Below, piece after piece: positions 35,857-43,353 of a stretch of DNA of 64,000 nt. Made by a program: the position numbers and the translations under genes. The notes under the pieces were generated by a model. That model searched no databases. It saw nothing but the letters and a program-made list of their open reading frames with translations, and had not been told where the DNA came from. This DNA comes from Massilia norwichensis (GTDB lineage Bacteria > Pseudomonadota > Gammaproteobacteria > Burkholderiales > Burkholderiaceae_D). The number at the start of each line of letters is the position of its first letter. The first letter of the stretch is position 1. The stretch spans positions 186,001 through 250,000 of the forward strand of contig NZ_JANUGX010000004.1 in the NCBI RefSeq assembly GCF_024753245.1. The letters are read 5' to 3'.

Positions 35857-37527
35857 TTACTTCTTCTGGTAGACCTGGCGGCCAGCGACCCAGGTTTCCA
35901 GCACGGTGGTTTTATAGATGTCGTAGGGCGACATCTTGAACAGGTCGCGGTCGATCACGATGAAGTCGGCGTACTTGCCGGCTTCGAGCGAGCCCAGCGT
36001 CTTTTCCTGGTGGCCGGCATACGCGGCATCCAGCGTGAAGCAGCGGAAGGCTTCCTTCAGCGACATCTCCTGCTCCGGATACCAGCCGGCGATCGGCTGG
36101 CCGGTGTGGTCCTGGCGGGTGACGGCGGCGTGGATGCCGAAGAAGGGATTCGGCGCCTCGACCGGGAAGTCGGAGCCGCAGGCGATGCGCGAGCCCTGCG
36201 CCAGGAAACTGCGCCAGGCGTAGGCGCCCTTCATGCGCTCCGCACCGATGCGGGTCTCGGCCATGTTCTTGTCCGAGGTCGCGTGGGTCGGCTGCATCGA
36301 CGGGATGATGCCGATGCGCTTGAAGCGCGGGATGTCGGTCAGGGTCACGACCTGGGCGTGCTCGATGCGGTGGCGCTTGTCCAGCGCTTTATTCGCCGGG
36401 ATCTCTTTGGCGAAGGTGTCGAGGATCTGCTTGTTGCCGGCGTCGCCGATCGCGTGCACGTTCACCTGGTAGCCCTTGCGGATGGCCTTGGTGATCATCG
36501 CGTCGATCTCCTTGTTCGTGTGGAACAGCAGGCCGTGCGAATGCGGATCGTCGCTGTAGGGCGCCAGCAGGGCCGCACCGCGGCTGCCCAGGGCGCCATC
36601 GGCATACAGCTTCACGGCGCGCAGCGCGTACATGTCCTTGCCATAGCTGTTCAGCGGACCATTTTTTGCCAACTGGTCAAAATCCGGGCCGGTGCCGCCG
36701 ATCATCGCGTAGATGCGTGCGGTCAGCTTGCCGTGGTCGGCGTAGTCGCGGTACAGCTTGTCCTCGCCGGCGGTGATGCCGGCATCGTGCACGGCGGTCA
36801 AGCCCACGCTGGCCATGTTCTGCAGCGCCTGGTCCAGCATCACGCGGCCTTCCTGCTCGCTCTGCTGCGGCAGCACTTTCGTCACCAGGGCCTGCGCCGC
36901 ATCGACCAGCACGCCGGTGGCGACGCCGTTCTCGTCGCGCACGATCTTGCCGCCGACCGGGTCCGGGGTCGCATTCGTGATACCGGCCAGCGCCAGCACG
37001 CGGCTGTTGGCCCAGCCGGCGTGGCCGTCGACGCGCTCGAGCCAGACCGGACGATCGGCCACGGCGCTATCGAGTTCCTTCGCGGTCGGGAAGCGGCCCA
37101 GCTTCCAGATCTCCTGGTTCCAGCCGCGCCCGCGCAGCCAGGCCTGTTGCGGATTGGGGCGCGCGTAGTCGGCGATGGACTTCAGGGCGCCCTCCAGCGA
37201 GGTCGAGGTGGAGAGGTCGAGCTGGGTCAGCATCGCGCCCAGGCCGAACACGTGGCCGTGGGCGTCGATCAGGCCCGGCAGCACCGTGCGCCCCTGGAGG
37301 TCGACGTGCTTCGCGTTCGGCGCCTTGGCCGCCACGTCCCTGGCCGCCCCCACTGCGATGATCCTGCCCTGGTCGTCGAAGGCCATCGATGCGAACTGGA
37401 CCACGTCACCCTTGGCGTTGAGCGTGTAGCCGTTGGCGTTGTCGATCACGGTGTCGGCATGGGCCGCGGCCAGGACGCCGCCGGCAATAAGTGCGAACAG
37501 GGCGGACTGCAGGGGTTTCAGGCGCAT
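35857..37527 (-). CDS. Exported YtcJ-type amidohydrolase
   Basis: A 556-residue amidohydrolase-3 family protein with a signal peptide (MRLKPLQSALFALIAGGVLAAAHA). Metal site VLPGLIDAHGHVFGLG; also YADGALGSRGAALLAPYSDD, HAIGDAGNKQILD, HRIEHAQVVTLTDIPRF and ACGSDFPVEAPNPFFGIHAA. Relatives hydrolyse N-substituted amino acids or amides outside the cytoplasm; the substrate is unknown. It ends 75 bases before hutU on the same strand, so a supply role for histidine catabolism (for example cleaving histidine derivatives) is possible but inferred. GGAGAG precedes the chosen ATG. Confidence 0.87.
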   Translation of the reverse strand: MRLKPLQSALFALIAGGVLAAAHADTVIDNANGYTLNAKGDVVQFASMAFDDQGRIIAVGAARDVAAKAPNAKHVDLQGRTVLPGLIDAHGHVFGLGAMLTQLDLSTSTSLEGALKSIADYARPNPQQAWLRGRGWNQEIWKLGRFPTAKELDSAVADRPVWLERVDGHAGWANSRVLALAGITNATPDPVGGKIVRDENGVATGVLVDAAQALVTKVLPQQSEQEGRVMLDQALQNMASVGLTAVHDAGITAGEDKLYRDYADHGKLTARIYAMIGGTGPDFDQLAKNGPLNSYGKDMYALRAVKLYADGALGSRGAALLAPYSDDPHSHGLLFHTNKEIDAMITKAIRKGYQVNVHAIGDAGNKQILDTFAKEIPANKALDKRHRIEHAQVVTLTDIPRFKRIGIIPSMQPTHATSDKNMAETRIGAERMKGAYAWRSFLAQGSRIACGSDFPVEAPNPFFGIHAAVTRQDHTGQPIAGWYPEQEMSLKEAFRCFTLDAAYAGHQEKTLGSLEAGKYADFIVIDRDLFKMSPYDIYKTTVLETWVAGRQVYQKK

Positions 37528-37595
37528 CGAGGGCTCTCCAATATTCTTTAAAGAAGCAGAGTGTATAGAAAATTGCGCAACGGTCAATCTGCATC

Positions 37596-37622
37596 AAACC
37601 GGGGTCAGAGCCCGATTTTTGG
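37596..37622. repeat. Left 27-bp inverted repeat of the RAYT element
   Basis: Begins AAACCGGGGTCAGAGCCCGA and ends TTTTTGG. It matches the reverse complement of 38402-38428 at 26 of 27 positions (A for G at position 20). Internally GGGGTCAGAGCCC is itself imperfectly palindromic. Marks the left end of the element. Confidence 0.85.
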
Positions 37623-37754
37623 CAATTACTCAGCAGAAGTCCTTGAACCTCAAGGAACAGGCATTCTCAACAGTCTTGCGTACGATTGATGCCGATTCGA
37701 GGTCCAGCGGCAGACACATCTACGATCATGCTTCGGTCAAATTCCGCCTTTACC

Positions 37755-38372
37755 ATGCCACGTCCTCGCCGCGTCATTTCCCCTTCGATCCCATTGCACC
37801 TTATCCAACGAGGCAATAATCGGGCGCCGTGCTTCCAAGTGCAGAATGACTACTTGATTTACCTCGACATGCTGCGCGAATGCGCGTTCGACGCTGGTTG
37901 TGCTTTACATGCGTATGTACTCATGAGCAACCATGTCCATCTCCTTCTCTCGCCGGACACGGCCGACAGTGCGAGCACGATGATGCAACGGCTGGGCCAA
38001 CGCTATGTGCAATATTTCAATCGCCGGCATGTCCGCACGGGCACCTTATGGGAAGGCCGCTTTCGCTCGAGTCCGATACTGGATGAGCGCTATTTCCTGA
38101 TCTGCCAACGCTACATTGAACTCAATCCCGTGCGAGCAAATATGGTGGATACGCCTGCTGACTATCCATGGTCCAGTTACAGAACGAATGCTTTCGGCCA
38201 GGAGAGCCCCCTGATCACGCCGCATCCCGTGTATGCGAGCTTGGGCAGGACACTAGAGATACGCCGTGCGGCATACCGCCATTTGTTCAGCGAAGTTTTA
38301 TCGGAAGAATTGCTCGACGCAGTCAGGAGAGCTGGTAACAGCAACCGTCCGCTGGACCTTCAGCAAACCTGA
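37755..38372 (+). CDS. REP-associated tyrosine transposase (RAYT, Y1_Tnp)
   Basis: A 205-residue Y1 transposase of the IS200/IS605-like HUH class. The HUH-type motif is HAYVLMSNHVHLLLSP, and the tyrosine region is ERYFLICQRYIELNPVRANM. PRPRRVISPSIPLHLIQRGN at the start and WEGRFRSSPI are typical of the RAYT family. The chosen ATG gives the family N-terminus; 23 further open residues upstream look non-coding. The gene looks intact. Its flanking inverted repeats differ from the REP palindromes found elsewhere in the window. Confidence 0.88.
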   Translation: MPRPRRVISPSIPLHLIQRGNNRAPCFQVQNDYLIYLDMLRECAFDAGCALHAYVLMSNHVHLLLSPDTADSASTMMQRLGQRYVQYFNRRHVRTGTLWEGRFRSSPILDERYFLICQRYIELNPVRANMVDTPADYPWSSYRTNAFGQESPLITPHPVYASLGRTLEIRRAAYRHLFSEVLSEELLDAVRRAGNSNRPLDLQQT

Positions 38373-38401
38373 ACTAACAGGTTCTGGCCGTAGAGACATT
38401 T

Positions 38402-38428
38402 CCAAAAACCGGGCTCTGACCCCGGTTT
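38402..38428. repeat. Right 27-bp inverted repeat of the RAYT element
   Basis: Reads CCAAAAACCGGGCTCTGACC and ends CCGGTTT, the reverse complement of the left end with one mismatch. Its last two bases (38427-38428) form part of the TAA stop codon of ada, which reads from the other strand. Confidence 0.85.
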
Positions 38429-39488
38429 AGCTTTTATCAAGCTCTCGTTCGAGCAGCGCCCGCTTGCGCTCGACACCCCAGCGGTAGCCCGAGATCGACC
38501 CATCGTTGCGCACCACGCGGTGGCAGGGCACGGCGATCGCCACCGGGTTGGCGGCGCAGGCGCCGGCCACCGCGCGCGCGCCCTGCGGCATGCCGAGCTG
38601 CGCGGCGAGTTCCGCATAGCCCACCGTGCGGCCGGCCGGGATGCTGCGCAGCGCCTGCCACACGCGCTGCTGGAAGGCAGTGCCGCGCAGGTCGAGCGGC
38701 AGGTCCAGGCCGATGCGCGGCGCCTCGACGAAGGCCACCACCTGCGCCACCGTCGCTTCGAAGCCTGGCTCGGCGCCGACCAGTTCGGCCTTCGGGAAGC
38801 GGTCCTGCAGGTCGCGCACCAGCGCATCGGGATCGTCGCCGAGCAGGATCGAGCAGATGCCTTTATCCGTCGAAGCGACCAGCAGGGCCCCCAGCGAACA
38901 GGCCGCCACCGCAAAGCGAATGACTTCGCCGCCGCCGCCCGAGCGGTAACGCCCCGGCGTCATGCCCAGCACGCCCGGCGACGCCGCATAAAAGCGGCCG
39001 CTGGAATTGAAGCCGGCGTCGTAGGCGGCCGCCGTGACGCTGGGCGCCTGCGCCAGTCCCTGTTTCAGACGCTCGGCGCGGCGCGCAGCCGCATAGGCCT
39101 TGGGCGTGATCCCGGTATGCGCCTTGAACACGCGGTGAAAGTGAAAGCGGCTCATGCCGCAGGCCTCGGCCAGGCTGGCCAGGTCGGGCGCCTCGACAGC
39201 CGTGTCGATCAGGCGGCAAGCCTGGGCGACGGCCGCCGCCTGGCGCTCGGCCAGCGGCGGCTGGTCCGGCTTGCAGCGCAGGCAGGGCCGGAAGCCGGCG
39301 TTTTCCGCATCGAGACGGGTCGCGTGAAAAGCGACGTTGGCGCGCCGGGCCCCGCGCGATGGGCATGATGGCTGGCAATACACGCCGGTCGTGCGCACCG
39401 AGTAATAGAAGAGGCCATCGGCCTCGCGCAGGCGCGCCTGTACGGCGGCCCAGCGCTCGTCGTCGGTCCTGAAAGCCGGCTTGTCCAT
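38427..39488 (-). CDS. ada: Bifunctional Ada: methylphosphotriester repair/regulator and O6-methylguanine methyltransferase
   Basis: A 353-residue three-domain protein. The zinc-binding N-Ada domain has GVYCQPSCPSRGARRANVAF and FRPCLRCKPD (cysteine ligands, methyl acceptor in PSCPSR). An AraC helix-turn-helix follows (LAEACGMSRFHFHRVFKAHT), and the C-terminal methyltransferase has the acceptor cysteine in NPVAIAVPCHRVVRNDG. It removes alkyl groups and, once methylated, activates repair genes. The start is set by RBS GGGAGA before the ATG at 39488. The stop codon TAA uses bases of the RAYT inverted repeat; the ending (LLERELDKS) looks normal in length. Confidence 0.94.
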   Translation of the reverse strand: MDKPAFRTDDERWAAVQARLREADGLFYYSVRTTGVYCQPSCPSRGARRANVAFHATRLDAENAGFRPCLRCKPDQPPLAERQAAAVAQACRLIDTAVEAPDLASLAEACGMSRFHFHRVFKAHTGITPKAYAAARRAERLKQGLAQAPSVTAAAYDAGFNSSGRFYAASPGVLGMTPGRYRSGGGGEVIRFAVAACSLGALLVASTDKGICSILLGDDPDALVRDLQDRFPKAELVGAEPGFEATVAQVVAFVEAPRIGLDLPLDLRGTAFQQRVWQALRSIPAGRTVGYAELAAQLGMPQGARAVAGACAANPVAIAVPCHRVVRNDGSISGYRWGVERKRALLERELDKS

Positions 39489-39641
39489 GGTAGTCTCCCT
39501 ATTCCACATGTCGAATACGGCCATGCTAGCGGCCACCAAAGCGCGCGTCATCCCGGCTCTTGCTTTCAAATTGGCTGTGCCGGACAATCGCTCCGGACCG
39601 CCACCCGCCGCGGTCCGCCATCGTAAAGCAGGAGAACCAGC

Positions 39642-40358
39642 TTGGAACAGCACAGCGCACAGGACGCCACCCCGATTTTTCAGCGCATCAAGGATTACCT
39701 GGTCGGCGAGATCGCCTCCGGGCGCTGGAAGGAAGGCGACCTGGTGCCGTCCGAACAGGCGCTGGTGCGCCAGTTCGGCGTCTCGCGCATGACCGTCAAC
39801 CGCGCCGTGCGCGAGCTGACCGCCGAACAGGTGCTGACGCGGCGCCAGGGTGCGGGCACCTTCGTCGCGCCGCAAAAGTACCAGGCGACGCTGGTCGAGA
39901 TCCGCAACATCGCCGATGAAGTCCGCGCGCGCGGCCATGCCCACACCAGCCGCCCGCTGCTGCTGGAGGAAGCGCCTGCCGCCGAGGCGCTGGCCCTGCA
40001 GTTCGGGCTGGCGCCGGGCGCGCCGCTGTTCCACTCGGTGATCGTGCACCACGAGAACGGCCAGGCGATCCAGGTCGAGGACCGCTGGGTCAACCCGGCC
40101 TGCGCACCGGCTTATCTGCAACAGGACTATACCCGCCTCACCCCGAACGAACACCTGATGGTGGCCGCGCCGCTGCAGGATGCCACGTACAGCATCGAAG
40201 CTCTGCCGGCACCGCGCGAAGTGGCCGAGATGCTGGCCATCGCGCCGGGCAGCGCCAGCCTGGTGCTGCGGCGCCGCACCACCTCCCAGGGCCGGGTGGC
40301 GACGGTGGCGACGATGTGGCATCCGGGCCATCTGTACAAGTTCACCGGCGCGCTGTGA
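39642..40358 (+). CDS. hutC: Histidine utilisation repressor
   Basis: A 238-residue GntR/UTRA regulator. The winged-helix part is YLVGEIASGRWKEGDLVPSE with RQFGVSRMTVNRAVRELTAE, and the UTRA effector domain has EIRNIADEVRARGHAHTSRP, VQVED-type RWVNPACAPAYLQQDYTRLT and GQGRVATVATMWHPG-type sequence. It represses hut genes until urocanate binds. The start is TTG, behind AGGAGA at ideal spacing. It lies 4 kb from hutU, separated by the YtcJ gene, the RAYT element and ada. Confidence 0.93.
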   Translation: MEQHSAQDATPIFQRIKDYLVGEIASGRWKEGDLVPSEQALVRQFGVSRMTVNRAVRELTAEQVLTRRQGAGTFVAPQKYQATLVEIRNIADEVRARGHAHTSRPLLLEEAPAAEALALQFGLAPGAPLFHSVIVHHENGQAIQVEDRWVNPACAPAYLQQDYTRLTPNEHLMVAAPLQDATYSIEALPAPREVAEMLAIAPGSASLVLRRRTTSQGRVATVATMWHPGHLYKFTGAL

Positions 40359-40569
40359 AGCAGCGCATTACAAGGCGTGGATGCAGGGCGTGCTAACGTG
40401 TTAAGATTTTGTACAAAGCTTGCGAACACGTTTCAGGAAAATCGGTTATTATTCCCGCTAACCCCCGCCTGACACCCCCTTGCAGCTCTTCCACTATTGA
40501 ATATTGCACACAGTGTCTCCACCATTGTGCGTGCAGGCGTTAATTGACCTACCTCTCACTGAGGAAAAC

Positions 40570-40896
40570 ATGAGCGAAAACATCAAACACATCAGCGATG
40601 CATCTTTCGAAACCGACGTGCTCAAATCCGAGCGCCCGGTCCTGGTCGACTTCTGGGCCGAGTGGTGCGGTCCTTGCAAGATGATCGCCCCGATCCTGGA
40701 AGAAGTCGCCAAAGAATACGACGGCAAAATCCAGATCGCGAAGATGGACGTCGATGCAAACCAGGCCGTGCCGGCCAAATTCGGCATCCGTGGCATCCCG
40801 ACCCTGATCCTGTTCAAGAACGGCGTCGCAGCCGCGCAGAAGGTCGGCGCAATGGCAAAAGGCCAACTGACTGCTTTCATCGATAGCAACATCTGA
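40570..40896 (+). CDS. trxA: Thioredoxin
   Basis: A 108-residue thioredoxin with the active site WAEWCGPCK (Cys33/Cys36), DFWAEW, and the cis-proline loop [14 protein letters not shown]. General cytoplasmic disulfide reductase. GAGGAA precedes the ATG. It is followed by rho after 132 bases, the conserved trxA-rho order of proteobacteria. Confidence 0.96.
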   Translation: MSENIKHISDASFETDVLKSERPVLVDFWAEWCGPCKMIAPILEEVAKEYDGKIQIAKMDVDANQAVPAKFGIRGIPTLILFKNGVAAAQKVGAMAKGQLTAFIDSNI

Positions 40897-41028
40897 TACC
40901 ATAGCCGGCGGCAGCGCGCCCGCACTGCCGCCATTCCGGGAAGGCCATCGACCCCGATGCTTCTCATTTAATCAACCCACGTAGTTCCCTCCCCTACCTT
41001 TACTTTCCCGTCACGGGACACCCGACAC

Positions 41029-42291
41029 ATGCACTTATCTGAACTGAAGGCAATGCACGTCTCCGCCCTTCTGGAGATGGCGATCAGCCTCGATATCGAC
41101 AACGCAGCCCGCCTGCGCAAACAAGAACTGATGTTCGCGATCCTCAAGAAGCGCGCGAAACAAGGCGAACAGATTTTCGGCGACGGCGCGCTCGAAGTGC
41201 TGCCTGACGGCTTCGGTTTCCTGCGTTCGCCGGATGCGAGCTACATGGCCTCGACCGACGACATCTATATCTCGCCGTCGCAGATCCGCCGCTTCAACCT
41301 GCATACGGGTGACTCGATCGAAGGGGAAGTGCGTACGCCGAAGGATGGCGAGCGCTATTTTGCATTGGTGAAGGTGGACAAGGTCAACGGCGAATCGCCG
41401 GAAGCCTCGAAGCACCGCATCCTGTTCGAGAACCTGACGCCGCTGCACCCGCAAGTGCCGCTGCGCCTCGAACGCGACATGAACGGCGCCGAGAACATCA
41501 CCGGCCGCATCGTCGACCTGATCTCGCCGATCGGCAAGGGCCAGCGCGGCCTGCTGGTGGCCTCGCCGAAGTCCGGCAAGTCGGTCATGCTGCAGCACAT
41601 CGCCCACGCGATCACCGCGAACCATCCGGACGTCACCCTGATCGTCCTGCTGATCGACGAACGTCCTGAAGAAGTGACCGAGATGCAGCGCTCGGTGCGC
41701 GGCGAAGTGGTCGCCTCGACCTTCGACGAACCGGCCACCCGCCACGTGCAGGTTGCCGAGATGGTGCTGGAAAAGGCCAAGCGCCTGGTCGAAATGAAGA
41801 AGGATGTCGTGATCCTGCTGGACTCGATCACCCGTCTGGCGCGTGCCTACAACACCGTGATCCCGGCCTCGGGCAAGGTCCTGACCGGCGGTGTCGACGC
41901 CAACGCGCTGCAGCGTCCTAAGCGTTTCTTCGGCGCCGCCCGTAACGTCGAAGAAGGCGGTTCGCTGACCATCGTCGCCACCGCGCTGATCGAAACCGGC
42001 TCGCGCATGGACGACGTGATCTACGAAGAATTCAAGGGTACCGGCAACATGGAGGTGCACCTGGAGCGCCGCCTGGCCGAGAAGCGCGTCTACCCGGCAA
42101 TCAACCTGAACAAGTCGGGCACCCGCCGCGAAGAACTGCTGATCAAGCCGGACCAGCTGCAAAAAATCTGGATTCTGCGCAAGCTGCTGTACTCGATGGA
42201 CGAGATCGAGGCGATGGAGTTCATCCTCGACAAGATGCGCGCAACGAAGAACAACGTCGAGTTCTTCGATCTGATGCGCCGCGGCGGCTGA
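41029..42291 (+). CDS. rho: Transcription termination factor Rho
   Basis: A 420-residue hexameric RNA helicase of normal length. The N-terminal RNA-binding cold-shock-like domain ([20 protein letters not shown]) and the ATPase core with Walker A ([10 protein letters not shown]), Walker B region ([20 protein letters not shown]), Q/R-loop area ([20 protein letters not shown]) and arginine-finger region are intact. A large hairpin repeat and then a perfect intrinsic terminator follow. Confidence 0.97.
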   Translation: MHLSELKAMHVSALLEMAISLDIDNAARLRKQELMFAILKKRAKQGEQIFGDGALEVLPDGFGFLRSPDASYMASTDDIYISPSQIRRFNLHTGDSIEGEVRTPKDGERYFALVKVDKVNGESPEASKHRILFENLTPLHPQVPLRLERDMNGAENITGRIVDLISPIGKGQRGLLVASPKSGKSVMLQHIAHAITANHPDVTLIVLLIDERPEEVTEMQRSVRGEVVASTFDEPATRHVQVAEMVLEKAKRLVEMKKDVVILLDSITRLARAYNTVIPASGKVLTGGVDANALQRPKRFFGAARNVEEGGSLTIVATALIETGSRMDDVIYEEFKGTGNMEVHLERRLAEKRVYPAINLNKSGTRREELLIKPDQLQKIWILRKLLYSMDEIEAMEFILDKMRATKNNVEFFDLMRRGG

Positions 42292-42303
42292 TCCCGGTCG
42301 CCC

Positions 42304-42392
42304 CTAACAGAACCTCCATGGCGGCGTTGCATCGTCTCGCCGTACTAGCGTACTGTCTTCGACGATGCGCCTTGCCCTGGAGGCTCTGTTAG
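42304..42392. repeat. Large imperfect inverted repeat downstream of rho
   Basis: Two arms of about 33 bases (from CTAACAGAACCTCC to GCATCGTC, and from GACGATGC to CCTCCA-complement/CTGTTAG) pair almost throughout. The centre contains the small palindrome GTAC-TAGC-GTAC. It precedes the true terminator and looks like a dispersed repeat rather than a simple terminator. Confidence 0.75.
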
Positions 42393-42420
42393 ACGCTCCT
42401 GATAATGACGGGATCCATGG

Positions 42421-42451
42421 AAAAGGCGAGCAGTGCTCGCCTTTTCTGTTT
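42421..42451 (+). terminator. Intrinsic terminator of rho
   Basis: A perfect 12-bp stem AAAAGGCGAGCA/TGCTCGCCTTTT around a single G, followed by TCTGTTTT. In practice the loop will open to 3 or more bases. Confidence 0.88.
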
Positions 42452-42531
42452 TATGCGCTACGATTCGTTCAGATCAAACCCCTGCATGCCCTGAGCCCGG
42501 AACATCGCTCCCATACAACCAAGGAGCCACG

Positions 42532-42804
42532 ATGACTTCCGATGAATTGCACGATGTACCCGCCCAGCGCCATAAAGATGCCCAGGTGGATCGGCGCTTG
42601 ACCGTCCTCGAAACCCGCTTCGATACGAGAATGACCATGCTGCCTACCAAAGCTGACCTGTCGGAACTGAAGGCCGAACTCAAAACCAACATCCATAGCG
42701 AATCTGCACACCTGAGCAAATGGATGGCGGCAACCGCCATTACCATGGTGCTCGGCTTCGGCGGCATGATTCTGACGATGATGGCGCGCCTGCCCCACGC
42801 CTGA
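42532..42804 (+). CDS. Small coiled-coil protein with one membrane helix
   Basis: A 90-residue protein with heptad-like charged segments (HKDAQVDRRLTVLETRFDTR, KADLSELKAELKTNIHSESA) followed by one C-terminal membrane helix (WMAATAITMVLGFGGMILTM). This layout resembles DUF1640-like and phage-associated coiled-coil proteins of unknown function. AAGGAG stands before the ATG. No partner genes adjacent. Confidence 0.75.
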   Translation: MTSDELHDVPAQRHKDAQVDRRLTVLETRFDTRMTMLPTKADLSELKAELKTNIHSESAHLSKWMAATAITMVLGFGGMILTMMARLPHA

Positions 42805-42961
42805 ACCGGGCGTTTGTCAGCCATGCGAGTTGCCTCGCGGGACCAGGTGGCATATAATCTCCGGTTCCGTATCAACCACTGGCAAGTGATCGGCAATCGG
42901 GTCAAGAAGCAGCAGGACCGACGAAGTGCCTTTTGGCTACCAACTTAACCGAGGCAAAACC

Positions 42962-43231
42962 ATGAAAACCGATACCCATCCGGATTACCGCGAAGTCGTC
43001 TTCCACGATCTGTCGTGCGACTTCAAGTTCATCACCCGTTCGACCATCGCTACCCGCGAAACCATCGATTTCGAAGGCAAGCAATACCCGCTGGTCAAGA
43101 TCGAGGTGTCCGCTGAATCGCACCCGTTCTTCACCGGTAAGCACAAGATCGTCGACACCGCTGGCCGCGTTGAGAAATTCCGCCAGAAGTTCGGTTCGGT
43201 CGGCTCGAAGACCAGCGTCGCCAACGGTTAA
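42962..43231 (+). CDS. rpmE2: 50S ribosomal protein L31 type B
   Basis: An 89-residue L31 of the zinc-free type [70 protein letters not shown]. The CxxC zinc ligands of type A are absent. Type B replaces type A under zinc limitation in some bacteria but is often the only copy in betaproteobacteria. A strong terminator follows. Confidence 0.95.
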   Translation: MKTDTHPDYREVVFHDLSCDFKFITRSTIATRETIDFEGKQYPLVKIEVSAESHPFFTGKHKIVDTAGRVEKFRQKFGSVGSKTSVANG

Positions 43232-43275
43232 TTTCCCGACGAGCGAACACCACGGAGACCTACGGGTTTCCATGA

Positions 43276-43304
43276 AGGAAGCCTTGGGGCTTCCTTTTTT
43301 TTTT
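43276..43304 (+). terminator. Intrinsic terminator after rpmE2
   Basis: AGGAAGCC-TTGG-GGCTTCCT followed by nine more T residues; a strong plus-strand terminator 45 bases past the L31 stop. Confidence 0.92.
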
Positions 43305-43353
43305 GCCGCTATACTAGCGCGACATTATTTAGACGCATCACGCAACACTATCG

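Larger units (their letters stand above)
37596..38428 (+). mobile_element. RAYT transposase element with 27-bp inverted ends
   Basis: An 833-base unit bounded by near-perfect 27-bp inverted repeats, with one REP-associated tyrosine transposase gene inside. It sits between the promoter side of the YtcJ gene and the 3' end of ada. Base composition of the unit is lower in GC than its neighbours. No target-site duplication is visible. RAYTs act on single-stranded palindromic ends, so the absence of a duplication is expected. Confidence 0.8.
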
